A stretch of DNA of 64,000 nt from Natronolimnobius baerhuensis (GTDB lineage Archaea > Halobacteriota > Halobacteria > Halobacteriales > Natrialbaceae). Every line of letters begins with the position of its first letter. Positions within the stretch are counted from its first letter, which is position 1. Below are positions 36,528 to 44,273 of this stretch, in pieces. The stretch covers positions 744,001 to 808,000 of the forward strand of contig NZ_MWPH01000002.1 of NCBI RefSeq assembly GCF_002177135.1, in the 5' to 3' direction. Under the pieces are notes generated by a model. That model searched no databases, was not told the DNA's origin, and saw only the letters and a program-made list of their open reading frames with translations. The position numbers were made by a program, and so were the translations under genes.

Positions 36528-37337
36528 ATGAACGACCAGGATGGGCTGGTGGATCGGCGCGCGCTGGCGCGCACCTACGACGGTGGGGCATACGAGGACG
36601 GGTGGGCCGCCGTGCTCGACTACCAGGCGGTGATGCGCTACGCCAGCGAACACCCAACCAAAGGCTCCTACGCCGTCTCGAGTGCGTTGGAAATTCCTCG
36701 CAGCCGAATCCGGCCGTGGATCGACGGGGACAGCCGACCAGACGCAGTCCGGGCGCTCGAGGCCGCAGAGAAATACGGCTGGCTCGAGGCCACCTACGGT
36801 GATACGGAGTTCGTCGTTCTCAATACGCTCGCCGCGAACGTCTTTTCCGGCGGATCGATCACTACCGAGAACTACCAGCCGTCGTTCGCACTGAACATCA
36901 ACGGCGAAGACTCGCACGTGATCGACGTCCTGGACGCCGCCGATCTCGACTACCAGCTCGCCCATCGTGATGACGACGGCCGCGCAACTGAGGTTCGCCC
37001 CTCCGAAGACGACCCCGTTCTCGGTCGGGTGCTCACAGTTCTCGGTGCGCCAGTCGGCCCAAAGGCTCACGTCGATGACTTCTCGCTGCCGTGGTATCTC
37101 GAGGATGCACCGCACGAAACCCGCAAGATGTTCGTACTCGCGTACGTCGCAAATCGAACCTTGCACCAGCCAACCAAGCGAACCGTCCAAATTCAAGAAG
37201 AGCAGCCCCAGTCCTACCGCGACGAGTTAGCGGCACTTATCCAAGATGTCGCCGGAGAACGAGTTACGTCGGGCGAGCGCATGGTGACGATCTCGGCCGA
37301 TGCCGCCAGGTCACTCGGAATCCGACCACGGAACTGA
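36528..37337 (+). CDS. Haloarchaeal protein of unknown function with HTH-like and LAGLIDADG-like segments
   Basis: 269 aa. The N-terminal half contains VLDYQAVMRYASEHPTKGSY, then AVSSALEIPRSRIRPWIDG and RALEAAEKYGWL, which reads like a helix-turn-helix. The middle LNTLAANVFSGGSITTENY and PSFALN resembles the first helix and strand of a LAGLIDADG half-domain, where an acidic residue follows the helix, but here the usual catalytic acid is replaced (FSGGS). A helical C terminus follows. I recognise the general type as an orphan recurring in haloarchaeal genomes, not a named function. Regulator and degenerate homing-endonuclease fold are both possible. The last 27 bases overlap, tail to tail, the AbrB-like gene on the other strand. 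Confidence 0.65.
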   Translation: MNDQDGLVDRRALARTYDGGAYEDGWAAVLDYQAVMRYASEHPTKGSYAVSSALEIPRSRIRPWIDGDSRPDAVRALEAAEKYGWLEATYGDTEFVVLNTLAANVFSGGSITTENYQPSFALNINGEDSHVIDVLDAADLDYQLAHRDDDGRATEVRPSEDDPVLGRVLTVLGAPVGPKAHVDDFSLPWYLEDAPHETRKMFVLAYVANRTLHQPTKRTVQIQEEQPQSYRDELAALIQDVAGERVTSGERMVTISADAARSLGIRPRN

Positions 37338-37544
37338 CCACCGTCGGGCCGGACTCTTCGCCCGCCGCCACATATCGAGCAATTTCAGCGTCCACGTTCC
37401 ATCACCTTCGTATTTGACATGGGCGTGATGTTCGCCCTCGAGCGTCCCGTCGTCGTCCAGGAGTTCCTCGAGTTGAAGATCGTCTTTTGGAAGGGTAACT
37501 CCGGTCGATCCACCGCCGACGTGTTGCAGTTTTCGAATGGCCAT
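37311..37544 (-). CDS. Small AbrB/MazE-like protein
   Basis: 77 aa. MAIRKLQHVGGGSTGVTLPKDDL is the swapped-hairpin start seen in AbrB/SpoVT- and MazE-type DNA-binding proteins, in which GSTGVTLPK forms the DNA-contacting loop. EGEHHAHVKYEGDGTWTLKL adds beta strands. Such proteins act as transition regulators or antitoxins; no toxin gene is directly adjacent. Its 3' end overlaps that of the orphan gene by 27 bases, convergent. Confidence 0.6.
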   Translation of the reverse strand: MAIRKLQHVGGGSTGVTLPKDDLQLEELLDDDGTLEGEHHAHVKYEGDGTWTLKLLDMWRRAKSPARRWSVPWSDSE

Positions 37545-37719
37545 ATTCGGCGGGCAACCTACTACCTATTGTAGTTAACGACTATCCAAATAGCTGAGAT
37601 ATTAGATGGGGCGGATTGACCGCTTCCTCGTTGCAAATGGCAACGAGAGACTACATGTTCGGGAATATCAACCAGATATAACGGCGCGCGAGGCGCGTAC
37701 GCACTCGGGGTGAGTCGGC

Positions 37720-37986
37720 GTGCTCGCTGACCAACTCCGCTATCTCTCAGGAGTCGGTCGATTCGGTCTCGTCAGGGTAGCCTACGAACTTCGCCGCGAT
37801 TACGAGCGCGGTGTCTTCTCGAGGCAGACGGTCACGATGGTCGGCTGCCTTCTCGCCGGTGGCCCGATCTTGCTCTATACCGGCGCAGTTGGGCTGACGA
37901 TTGTGTCGGTCGGGCTCGCAGCCTGGATGACCTACACAGTCGCTCGAGCAGATCGGCGCTGGCGAGCCCACCACCCAGACCCATGA
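37720..37986 (+). CDS. Small two-helix membrane protein
   Basis: 88 aa with a GTG start. A basic N terminus (VRVAYELRRDYERG) precedes two predicted membrane helices, VTMVGCLLAGGPILLYTGAV and LTIVSVGLAAWMTYTVA, and a basic tail. It overlaps the following nuclease-like gene by 4 bases (ATGA), so they are likely co-translated. No family is recognised; the pairing of a small membrane protein with a nuclease-fold protein is notable. Confidence 0.6.
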   Translation: MLADQLRYLSGVGRFGLVRVAYELRRDYERGVFSRQTVTMVGCLLAGGPILLYTGAVGLTIVSVGLAAWMTYTVARADRRWRAHHPDP

Positions 37987-38366
37987 ATCGGAGCAAGCGA
38001 GCGAATCACTTCGGGACGATCTGCGAGAAGCGCATGGCGCGGAAACGTCGGTTCAAACTCGCCCGCTGCAGCTGGCACGATGCGACGTTCCAGAACGGCA
38101 CACCCGTCGAGATTAAGAGCACCATGCTCGAGCACAGCAACGGTCAGCCGGGGAATTTCAAGGTCTATCGGGCCTATCACGACAAGCTACGGCGAAACGA
38201 CGGCTGGTACTGTTTCGTCGTCTACCGGCCACACGGCCGCTCGGGGTTGACTGTCGTCAAAGACAAAATGGTTCGAGCGTGCGATCTCCCGCTGCTCCGG
38301 TGGCACGGGGGCGGCGATCACCGCGACACCGAGCAGGCGAAAATCGCAATCGGCGACGTCTTCTGA
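37983..38366 (+). CDS. Small PD-(D/E)XK nuclease-like protein (Holliday-resolvase-like)
   Basis: 127 aa. Layout is that of archaeal resolvase and RE-fold nucleases: helix 1 with a Glu (HFGTICEKRMARKR), then WHDATFQNGTPVEIKST, giving Asp, nine residues, and the E-x-K of the active site. The following YHDKLRRNDGWYCFVVYRP is a conserved strand region. It overlaps the small membrane protein gene upstream by 4 bases. A distantly similar protein is encoded convergently at 38557-38949. A function in DNA cleavage of an integrated element is plausible; specificity is unknown. Confidence 0.65.
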   Translation: MNRSKRANHFGTICEKRMARKRRFKLARCSWHDATFQNGTPVEIKSTMLEHSNGQPGNFKVYRAYHDKLRRNDGWYCFVVYRPHGRSGLTVVKDKMVRACDLPLLRWHGGGDHRDTEQAKIAIGDVF

Positions 38367-38367
38367 G

Positions 38368-38472
38368 TCAGTCGTCTTCGCCGTCTTCGTCGTCGCTATC
38401 CTCCTCGAGTTCAGAAATTGCTTCCTCGACGTCTTCTGGAGTGGCTTCATCAATCCCCATCTTGTCACCCAT
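38368..38472 (-). CDS. Tiny acidic protein (34 aa)
   Basis: Reads MGDKMGIDEATPEDVEEAIS and then an acidic tail ending GEDD. It has a clean start, haloarchaeal composition and no competing frame, and it fills the space between two convergent nuclease-like genes. Upstream, an ATTTAAAAC-like stretch and a 6-bp interrupted palindrome (TGTTCT at 38493-38498, AGAACA at 38504-38509) could serve as promoter and operator. No function is known. The second Met gives a 30-aa alternative. Confidence 0.5.
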   Translation of the reverse strand: MGDKMGIDEATPEDVEEAISELEEDSDDEDGEDD

Positions 38473-38556
38473 ATTCTATTAGTGGTTTTAAATGTTCTTG
38501 ATTAGAACAGCAATTGCGTTTTGAACGGTTCCATAGTCCGGTGCCTTCGCGTCGAT

Positions 38557-38949
38557 CTACTCCCGGTCGACCGTCACCGTCTGGTCGACCTCGAAACTCG
38601 TCACTCGAGTACTGAGCGTCTCGGCCATCTCCTGGCGCTGCTCGTGCGTGAGGTCGTCGCGCTCGAGGACGACGAGAACGTACCAGCCATTCGCGTCGAC
38701 CAGGCGCTCGTGGTTCTCGCGCCGAATCCACCACCGACCGGCGCGGCGGTCGTACGTTTCGTAGCAGGATTTGGCTTCGGCGACCTCGCCAGCCGTCGCG
38801 ATCACGCCGACCTGCTCGCCGATCACGTCCTGAACAAACTCGAGATCGTGCCATTCGGCACGGTCGTCGTCGACGCGCTCGAGCGGCCATCGGTCGCAGG
38901 CGGCTGTCTCAACGAAGTGACCGCGTTCGCGGTTCTCGGCGACTGTCAT
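38557..38949 (-). CDS. PD-(D/E)XK-like nuclease, distant paralogue of the 127-aa protein
   Basis: 130 aa. ATAGEVAEAKSCYETYDRR contains Glu-x-Lys in the same setting as the protein at 37983-38366, followed by RRAGRWWIRRENHERL and NGWYVLVVLERDDL, matching that protein's layout (His, Leu, then Gly-Trp-Tyr plus a hydrophobic strand). The C terminus LSTRVTSFEVDQTVTV is a beta hairpin. Its start codon overlaps the stop of the upstream zinc-ribbon gene by 4 bases. Nuclease function is inferred from the residue pattern only. Confidence 0.6.
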   Translation of the reverse strand: MTVAENRERGHFVETAACDRWPLERVDDDRAEWHDLEFVQDVIGEQVGVIATAGEVAEAKSCYETYDRRAGRWWIRRENHERLVDANGWYVLVVLERDDLTHEQRQEMAETLSTRVTSFEVDQTVTVDRE

Positions 38950-39179
38950 CGGTCACCGTCACCTCGGGAAAGCCGATCAGCGAGTGAGCGCCACGTTCCG
39001 CGAAGACGGTCCCGCCGAGTCACCTGCCAGGAATTATCGGTCTCAATATCATCGTATCGGAGCGGCAGTCGCGGGCAGTCGTGCCCCTCAAGACACTCGT
39101 CGTGTTTCCAGCCGACCCAGATCACGCACTGTGGGCAGTACCACGGCGATTCCGTTCGGTCCCGACCGTTGCGACTCAT
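38946..39179 (-). CDS. Small zinc-ribbon protein
   Basis: 77 aa. WYCPQCVIWVGWKHDEC and GHDCPRL provide four Cys with spacing suited to one zinc site; the remainder is basic and helical. It overlaps its neighbours on both sides as ATGA. No specific family is recognised; such proteins are usual in haloarchaeal viruses and plasmids. Confidence 0.6.
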   Translation of the reverse strand: MSRNGRDRTESPWYCPQCVIWVGWKHDECLEGHDCPRLPLRYDDIETDNSWQVTRRDRLRGTWRSLADRLSRGDGDR

Positions 39180-39514
39180 CGGGAATCACCGTCCGATTTG
39201 ACTGTTTCGCGGTCGGCCAACCGAATCGCCGCAATACCGTGCTCGACACTACACGCGGTGATCGTCGCTGTGAACTGTATCCCAGGTGTCTCGACGGTCA
39301 CACGCTTGCACCGCCAGATGCCAGTGAAATCGAATCCCTCGCTGACCGCAGCCGCAACCTCAACGTGCACGATCACATCGTCGTCGATCCGATCAATCTG
39401 GAACGCAGGGACTCGAGCACCATCGATTCGAACTGGAACGTGCTGCTCGCTCGAGTCGGTGCCACCGTCGGTTCGAATCTCGCTATCGTCGTCGGAACCG
39501 TGATCAGTATCCAG
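39176..39514 (-). CDS. Hypothetical protein, start unresolved
   Basis: The 3' part is supported by a 4-base overlap (ATGA) with the zinc-ribbon gene and by haloarchaeal character of DDDVIVHVEVAAAVSEGFDF and CKRVTVETPGIQFTATI. There is no ATG in frame near the TATA-like stretch at 39526-39537; the frame only reaches an ATG at 39835 through AT-rich sequence that looks non-coding and overlaps a plus-strand gene. A rare start codon near 39514 is assumed, giving about 112 aa. Beta-rich; function unknown. Confidence 0.45.
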   Translation of the reverse strand: MDTDHGSDDDSEIRTDGGTDSSEQHVPVRIDGARVPAFQIDRIDDDVIVHVEVAAAVSEGFDFTGIWRCKRVTVETPGIQFTATITACSVEHGIAAIRLADRETVKSDGDSR

Positions 39515-39578
39515 CTGTAGTGAGCGGATATATATTTCACAAGAGAAATCACTATGGGAAAAACGATTGTAACAAAAG

Positions 39579-39761
39579 ATGGCTGCAACCTCACCAGAAG
39601 ACGAGATCGAAATGTCGATAGAATTGCCAGAGCCGCTTACTGGAGTGAAACTTCTACTCTTTGGACTCCAGCTATCAATAATAGGAATCGCGGTATCGGA
39701 ATTGTCGATACTGATTCCAATCGGCCTATTCGTTTCTGTGATTGGCCTTTCAGCAGAATAA
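39579..39761 (+). CDS. Small membrane protein (60 aa)
   Basis: MAATSPEDEIEMSIELPEPL is followed by two hydrophobic stretches, VKLLLFGLQLSIIGIAV and LSILIPIGLFVSVIGLS, which look like two membrane helices. A TATATAT stretch about 45 bases upstream could be shared with the divergent neighbour. It is the only plus-strand gene inside an otherwise minus-strand cassette. AT-rich compared with surroundings. Function unknown. Confidence 0.5.
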   Translation: MAATSPEDEIEMSIELPEPLTGVKLLLFGLQLSIIGIAVSELSILIPIGLFVSVIGLSAE

Positions 39762-39776
39762 TCGAAAAGGGATCGC

Positions 39777-39932
39777 TCAGTACCGTACTGTAGCGTGGCC
39801 ACCGTCTGCCCGAACTTCCCGTTCCTCGAGCGCACGACGAACGTCGACGTCGCTCGCTTGGTGGGCTGGATGGGCGATGGGCGTTCGACTCCAGACGTGA
39901 TACAGGCGACTGGCCCGGACGAACTCAGACAT
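39777..39932 (-). CDS. Small hypothetical protein (51 aa)
   Basis: Starts MSEFVRASRLYHVWSRTPIA and ends GGHATVRY. It overlaps the upstream zinc-finger gene by 8 bases, the pattern used throughout this cassette, and has coding-like composition. No family is recognised. HPAHQASDVDVRRALEEREV resembles a short helical segment. Confidence 0.45.
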   Translation of the reverse strand: MSEFVRASRLYHVWSRTPIAHPAHQASDVDVRRALEEREVRADGGHATVRY

Positions 39933-40155
39933 CGGACTCACCCCCTTGGTGGCCGTTGGCCGTCTCTGGGTCTGGAATCTCGAGCGCTTTCCCAGCTGCA
40001 GATCCTCGAGTCAGTCGGCGGTAGGAATCGCAGTCAGGGCAGCGGTGAACCCGGTTCTGATTGTCACCGTAGACACGGCTGAATTGGTCGCTGACGTGAT
40101 TCCCGCAGTTCTGACACGTCGACAGAGTGAGTGACACACCGAAGGTGGTACTCAC
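39925..40155 (-). CDS. Small haloarchaeal zinc-finger protein (CxxC...CxxC)
   Basis: 76 aa from a GTG at 40155; a GTG further in is also possible. TCQNCGNHVSDQFSRVYGDN then VHRCPDCDSYRRL gives two CxxC pairs about 23 residues apart, a layout that recurs as very small proteins in haloarchaeal genomes and haloviruses (the DUF7563-like type, from memory). It probably binds one zinc. It is first in a chain of overlapping small genes that continues to lower coordinates. Confidence 0.6.
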   Translation of the reverse strand: MSTTFGVSLTLSTCQNCGNHVSDQFSRVYGDNQNRVHRCPDCDSYRRLTRGSAAGKALEIPDPETANGHQGGESDV

Positions 40156-40332
40156 GCCGACCACCCCCGTTTTCCTTCGAAATAATCGCCGGACGGCGTA
40201 CACCCGGATTCGAAGCCGTTTGTCCTTCGATTTTCAAAGGGGGTTTGTACGCGCGTCTGTTCGGTGCATAATTCAGTGTCAGTCGCGACAGACGCGACTA
40301 ACTGGACACTTCGAGACGTGTCAAAAGTCGAA

Positions 40333-40348
40333 TGGACTCGCTGGGATT
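40333..40348 (-). repeat. Partial tRNA-Ala 3' end copy (16 nt)
   Basis: TGGACTCGCTGGGATT is identical to the acceptor and T-stem end of tRNA-Ala at 40551-40566. The following bases diverge. It is one of two extra copies and is probably an old attachment-site remnant. Confidence 0.55.
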
Positions 40349-40417
40349 GAGTAAACCCGAAGGGTTTGCGATGTTCGGCGAGTTCACTGATCGAGGTGAG
40401 CAAAACGAACCGAGAGA

Positions 40418-40443
40418 AGTGGACTCGCTGGGATTTGAACCCA
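40418..40443 (-). repeat. Partial tRNA-Ala 3' end copy (26 nt), attachment-site-like
   Basis: Twenty-six bases identical to 40549-40574, covering the 3' acceptor strand and most of the T arm of tRNA-Ala(CGC) plus two bases beyond. Duplication of a tRNA 3' end is the classical product of integration by tyrosine recombinases. The copy has the same orientation as the tRNA. No integrase gene is found in the window, so the element is incomplete or has decayed. Confidence 0.65.
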
Positions 40444-40550
40444 AGGGAAGACGGTTGCTCGCTTCGCTCGCACTGCGACTTCCAGGGCTTCAAAACCCAA
40501 CTTCGACGACTATTTGCACCGCTCGAGAACGTGCTCGCGGCGCAAAATAG

Positions 40551-40622
40551 TGGACTCGCTGGGATTTGAACCCAGGGCCTCTTCCTTGCGAAGGAAGCGA
40601 TCTACCACTGATCTACGAGCCC
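40551..40622 (-). tRNA. tRNA-Ala(CGC)
   Basis: 72-nt cloverleaf on the minus strand. Acceptor GGGCTCG pairs with CGAGTCC (one G-U), discriminator A; D arm GATC-AGTGGTA-GATC; anticodon stem CTTCC/GGAAG with loop TTCGCAA, anticodon CGC; T arm CTGGG-TTCAAAT-CCCAG. No intron and no encoded CCA. Its 3' end faces the small-gene cassette and two partial repeats, making it a likely integration target. Confidence 0.95.
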
Positions 40623-40699
40623 GCAGCTGATTCTAACCGGCGGTATCTATTTGTAGCTTGTGTTTCGCCAGCACAGCGTGAGAATCGCTTCGCGTCGGC

Positions 40700-41365
40700 T
40701 CAGGGTGTTGGCTGGCTGGGTGCAGATTGCGTGCCATCGTTGAGTACTCGAGCGCGGCCAGCGAGGAGTCCGAGCAGGAAGCCAGTGAAGTGTGCGATGA
40801 GTGCGACACCGGGTGCTGCAGTTGCGAGGGTGATTGCGATTGCAAAGCCGAGAAAGACGACCCAGGCGAGCCACTGCGGGAGCTGTATTACGGAGGCGAT
40901 GCCTGAGGAGAAGCGGTTGCCAGCGAGCAGATAGCCCATGAGTGCGAACACGGCACCACTCGCACCGAGGACGCCACCAGTTGCCGGAAACGTCGGGATG
41001 GCAACGACCGGTAGCAGCGCTGCAACGACGGATGAAACGACCGCGAGCAGTGCTGACACTACGATTTCGGAGATGCCAGCGAGTGCGCCCATGACGAGGA
41101 AAAACACGTGAAATCGAATACGCGTCGTCGCTCGAGCGATGGGCCAGCCGAAGATGACGAGTGCGATACTGTTCGAGAGGAGGTGGCCGACATTGCCATG
41201 GGCGTAGACGCTCGTCACGACCGTCCAGGGACGGTCTGCAATCGGTGGCGAGAGGACGAACAACGTTCCCATGAGCCCGACAGCTTCGGCAATCCACTGG
41301 CTGATAAAGACAACGACAAAAATGAGCAGTAATTCGAAGACCGGGCTGGGAGCACGCTCCGACAT
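40700..41365 (-). CDS. Rhomboid-family intramembrane serine protease
   Basis: 221 aa, six predicted membrane helices. Ser136 in GASGAVFALMGY and His192 in AHFTGFLLG form the catalytic dyad. HGNVGHLLSNSIAL contains the conserved His-Asn region of the second helix. It cleaves membrane proteins within or near their transmembrane segments. Substrates are unknown. It is a single-gene unit between tRNA-Ala and rpsJ. Confidence 0.9.
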   Translation of the reverse strand: MSERAPSPVFELLLIFVVVFISQWIAEAVGLMGTLFVLSPPIADRPWTVVTSVYAHGNVGHLLSNSIALVIFGWPIARATTRIRFHVFFLVMGALAGISEIVVSALLAVVSSVVAALLPVVAIPTFPATGGVLGASGAVFALMGYLLAGNRFSSGIASVIQLPQWLAWVVFLGFAIAITLATAAPGVALIAHFTGFLLGLLAGRARVLNDGTQSAPSQPTP

Positions 41366-41497
41366 AGGATAGCGCTAGCTATGGTGACGAGCTACAAAAG
41401 TGTACTACCGGAGTGAGTGTCGCCACTCGAGTATGACTGACTTGGATCGGTTCAAAAAGGCGTGTTTCTCGAAACGAATCGAAATCGGGGTGAGGAC

Positions 41498-41806
41498 TTA
41501 GTCCTCGAGAACGATCTCGATTGAGACGTCGTTTGGCACCTGAATGCGCATGAGCTGGCGGAGTGCGCGTTCGTCGGCGTCCAGATCGATCAGGCGCTTG
41601 TGGACGCGCATCTCCCAGTGCTCCCACGTCGCGGTGCCTTCGCCGTCAGGCGACTTCCGGGTCGGCACCTCGAGGGTCTTGGTCGGGAGCGGAATCGGAC
41701 CGCTGAGGTTGACGCCGGTGTTGTTCGCAATCTCGCGGACGTCGTCACAGATGTCGTCAAGGTCGTCTGGACTCGTACCAGCGAGTCGAACGCGTGCCTG
41801 CTGCAT
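41498..41806 (-). CDS. rpsJ: 30S ribosomal protein S10
   Basis: 102 aa, [20 protein letters not shown] followed by [20 protein letters not shown] and the C-terminal [13 protein letters not shown]. These are the S10/uS10 signatures. It lies directly after tuf without a gap (stop of tuf is followed at once by the start codon), as in the archaeal str-type operon. Structural component of the small ribosomal subunit. Confidence 0.97.
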   Translation of the reverse strand: MQQARVRLAGTSPDDLDDICDDVREIANNTGVNLSGPIPLPTKTLEVPTRKSPDGEGTATWEHWEMRVHKRLIDLDADERALRQLMRIQVPNDVSIEIVLED

Positions 41807-43069
41807 CTATTTCTCGTTGACCTCGAGAACCTTCCCGGCCGCGATGGTCTGACCCATGTCACGGATTGCGAAGCTCCCGAGTTCTGGAATTTCGCTGGAT
41901 GGCTCGATGCTGAGAGGCTTTTGTGGTCGGATGGTGACCACTGCAGCGTCACCAGACTGGATGAAGTCTGGGTTCTCCTCGGCGACTTCGCCGCTTGCTG
42001 GGTCCATTTTCTTGTCGATGGACTCAATCGTACAGGCGACCTGCGAGGTGTGTGCGTGGAAGACCGGGGTGTAGCCGGCCGTGATCACGGATGGGTGCTG
42101 CATGACGACGACCTGTGCCTGGAACGTCTCGGCGACGCTTGGTGGGTCGTCGGCTGGGCCACAGACGTCACCGCGGCGGATGTCGTCCTTACCGATGCCA
42201 CGGACGTTGAATCCAACGTTGTCACCGGGTTCTGCCTTTGGCACCTCTTCGTGGTGCATTTCGATTGTCTTGACCTCGCCGCCAACGTCGCTTGGCTGGA
42301 AGGAGACGTTGTCGCCGATGTTCATGACACCAGTTTCGATACGTCCGACTGGGACGGTACCGATACCGGAGATCGTGTAGACGTCCTGAATTGGGAGTCG
42401 GAGTGGTGCGTCCGTTGGTGGCTCTGGGGCTGGCAGGCTGTTGAGTGCCTCGAGCAGCGTTTCGCCGTCGTACCACGGCGTCTCGTCGGAGGCTTCGGCG
42501 ATGTTGTCGCCTTCGAACGCCGAGATCGGGATGAACGAGGCGTCCTCGGTGTTGAACTGAACCTGTTTGAGCAGTTGGGTAACCTCTTCGACGACGTCAT
42601 CGTAGGTCGACTCTTTGTAGTCGACGATGTCCATCTTGTTGACGCCAACGATGAGTTCGTCGATACCGAGGGTCCGAGCCAGGAACACGTGCTCCTGGGT
42701 CTGGGGCGCGACACCGTCGTCAGCAGCGACGACGAGGACGGCGTTGTCCGCCTGGGATGCGCCCGTGATCATGTTCTTGACGAAGTCGCGGTGACCAGGA
42801 CAGTCGACGATGGTAAACTCGTACTCGTCGGTCGAGAACTCCTGGTGGGCGATGTCGATGGTGACACCACGCTCTCGCTCTTCGGCGAGGTTGTCCATCA
42901 CGTAGGCGAATTCGAATCCGCCCTTGCCCTTCTCTTCTGCTTCTTCGCGGTGCTGTTCGATAACGTGCTCGGGAACGCTCCCCGTCTCGTAGAGGAGTCG
43001 GCCCACGAGCGTACTTTTGCCGTGGTCAACGTGACCGATAACGGCCAGATTCTGGTGTTGTTCGCTCAT
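41807..43069 (-). CDS. tuf: Translation elongation factor EF-1 alpha (aEF1A)
   Basis: 420 aa. G-domain motifs: [12 protein letters not shown] near residue 12, [12 protein letters not shown] and [10 protein letters not shown]; domains 2 and 3 follow, with [16 protein letters not shown] and [16 protein letters not shown]. It delivers aminoacyl-tRNA to the ribosome with GTP. Lys- and His-rich inserts typical of archaeal EF-1 alpha are short here. It is cotranscribed with rpsJ. Confidence 0.97.
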   Translation of the reverse strand: MSEQHQNLAVIGHVDHGKSTLVGRLLYETGSVPEHVIEQHREEAEEKGKGGFEFAYVMDNLAEERERGVTIDIAHQEFSTDEYEFTIVDCPGHRDFVKNMITGASQADNAVLVVAADDGVAPQTQEHVFLARTLGIDELIVGVNKMDIVDYKESTYDDVVEEVTQLLKQVQFNTEDASFIPISAFEGDNIAEASDETPWYDGETLLEALNSLPAPEPPTDAPLRLPIQDVYTISGIGTVPVGRIETGVMNIGDNVSFQPSDVGGEVKTIEMHHEEVPKAEPGDNVGFNVRGIGKDDIRRGDVCGPADDPPSVAETFQAQVVVMQHPSVITAGYTPVFHAHTSQVACTIESIDKKMDPASGEVAEENPDFIQSGDAAVVTIRPQKPLSIEPSSEIPELGSFAIRDMGQTIAAGKVLEVNEK

Positions 43070-43325
43070 TGTTGTAGCTCACGCGCAAGGCGCTTATATC
43101 GGTCTTGTTCGCCCGTTGCGGTTAAAACCATTTCGAAAGCGTATTCAGATGATCCCGACGCTTGCTTGCGGTTTGTGTAACATCCACACGGTTTTCGAAC
43201 GCACGTCCACCTGCTGTCGTTCGAGACGAATGGGATCACCGTACCGTGACGAACGACTCGAGAGACAAAGCCGTTGTCGAGAATCATCGGCGGGAAATAC
43301 ACGAAACGAAAACAGTCGTCGATTG

Positions 43326-44273
43326 CTACAACTCGGGCAGCCGACCGACGTCTGACAGCACCGCCGTCGCCGTCTCAGGACCGCCAGCACCACGCCCGCT
43401 CGAGTGGAGCGAGCCGGCGTTTTTGGTCTCGATCTGGACGATGTTTCGCGTGCCAGTCACAGCGAGGGCACTATTTTCTGGAACCAGACGCGGCCCGACG
43501 CGGACGCCCTCGCGGGTTGCCTCGCCGATGAGTCGGATTGTCTGACCGTCTTCGGCCGCGAGGTCGAGTGCGCTGCCGGGGACGTTCTGGATGCCGTCGA
43601 CCGTGGCATCCTCGAGTGCGAAACCGCCCTCCGAAAGAACGTTCGCGAGGATAACGAACTTGAGTGCGGCGTCGGTGCCGTCGACGTCGAAGGTCGGATC
43701 GGCTTCCGCGACGCCGAGATCCTGGGCCTCCGCGAGGACGTGTTCGTAATCCAGCCCTTCAGCGGCCATCCGGGTGAGAATGAAGTTCGCGGTGCCGTTC
43801 AAGACGCCGCGAACTGCGGTAACTGCCTGTGGCGTCGAGTCCTCAATCGTCGAAAGCACGGGAATTGCGCCGCCAACGGTCGCTTCGAAGCGGATCGAAC
43901 CGGCGCTGTCAGCCTCGAGCGCGCGCAGTTCTTCGTAGCGTTCGGCGACGGGACCCTTGTTCGCGAGGACGACGTGGCGGTCGGCCTCGAGTGCGCGCTT
44001 GACGTGTGAAAACCCGGGTTCGGCGTCGTCGAGCGTGGTTGGCGTCGCCTCGACGAGCACGTCGTAGTCGGTGTCGAAGACGGTCTCCGGGTCGTCTTCG
44101 CCGACCTGCCCGCCACTGAGTTTCGCCTCGAGCGCGCTGTCGACGTCGATACCCGACGAATCGACCGTGGCACTGCTCGAGTCTGCGAGCGCGACGACCT
44201 CGTGACCGTACTCGCTGGCGAGGTCCGCGACCGAGCGGCCGACATCGCCAGCGCCGAGGATTGCGAGTCGCAT
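43326..44273 (-). CDS. hom: Homoserine dehydrogenase
   Basis: 315 aa, the short form without a regulatory domain. ILGAGDVGRSVADLA is the NAD(P)-binding start, EATPTTLDDAEPG and LANKGPVAERYEEL fall in the dinucleotide-binding half, and GTANFILTRMAAEG with DPTFDVDGTDAALK belong to the catalytic half. It reduces aspartate semialdehyde to homoserine for threonine and methionine synthesis. The ACT-domain gene upstream overlaps its start by one base (TAATG), so the regulatory domain that bacterial enzymes carry in the same chain appears to be a separate subunit. Confidence 0.93.
   Translation of the reverse strand: MRLAILGAGDVGRSVADLASEYGHEVVALADSSSATVDSSGIDVDSALEAKLSGGQVGEDDPETVFDTDYDVLVEATPTTLDDAEPGFSHVKRALEADRHVVLANKGPVAERYEELRALEADSAGSIRFEATVGGAIPVLSTIEDSTPQAVTAVRGVLNGTANFILTRMAAEGLDYEHVLAEAQDLGVAEADPTFDVDGTDAALKFVILANVLSEGGFALEDATVDGIQNVPGSALDLAAEDGQTIRLIGEATREGVRVGPRLVPENSALAVTGTRNIVQIETKNAGSLHSSGRGAGGPETATAVLSDVGRLPEL

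Larger units (their letters stand above)
40156..40548. other. Non-coding stretch with tRNA-derived repeats
   Basis: About 390 bases between the zinc-finger gene and tRNA-Ala. Apart from the two partial copies of the tRNA 3' end described separately, I see no supported gene. Short open frames here are rich in reading-through of the tRNA-like repeats. Confidence 0.5.
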
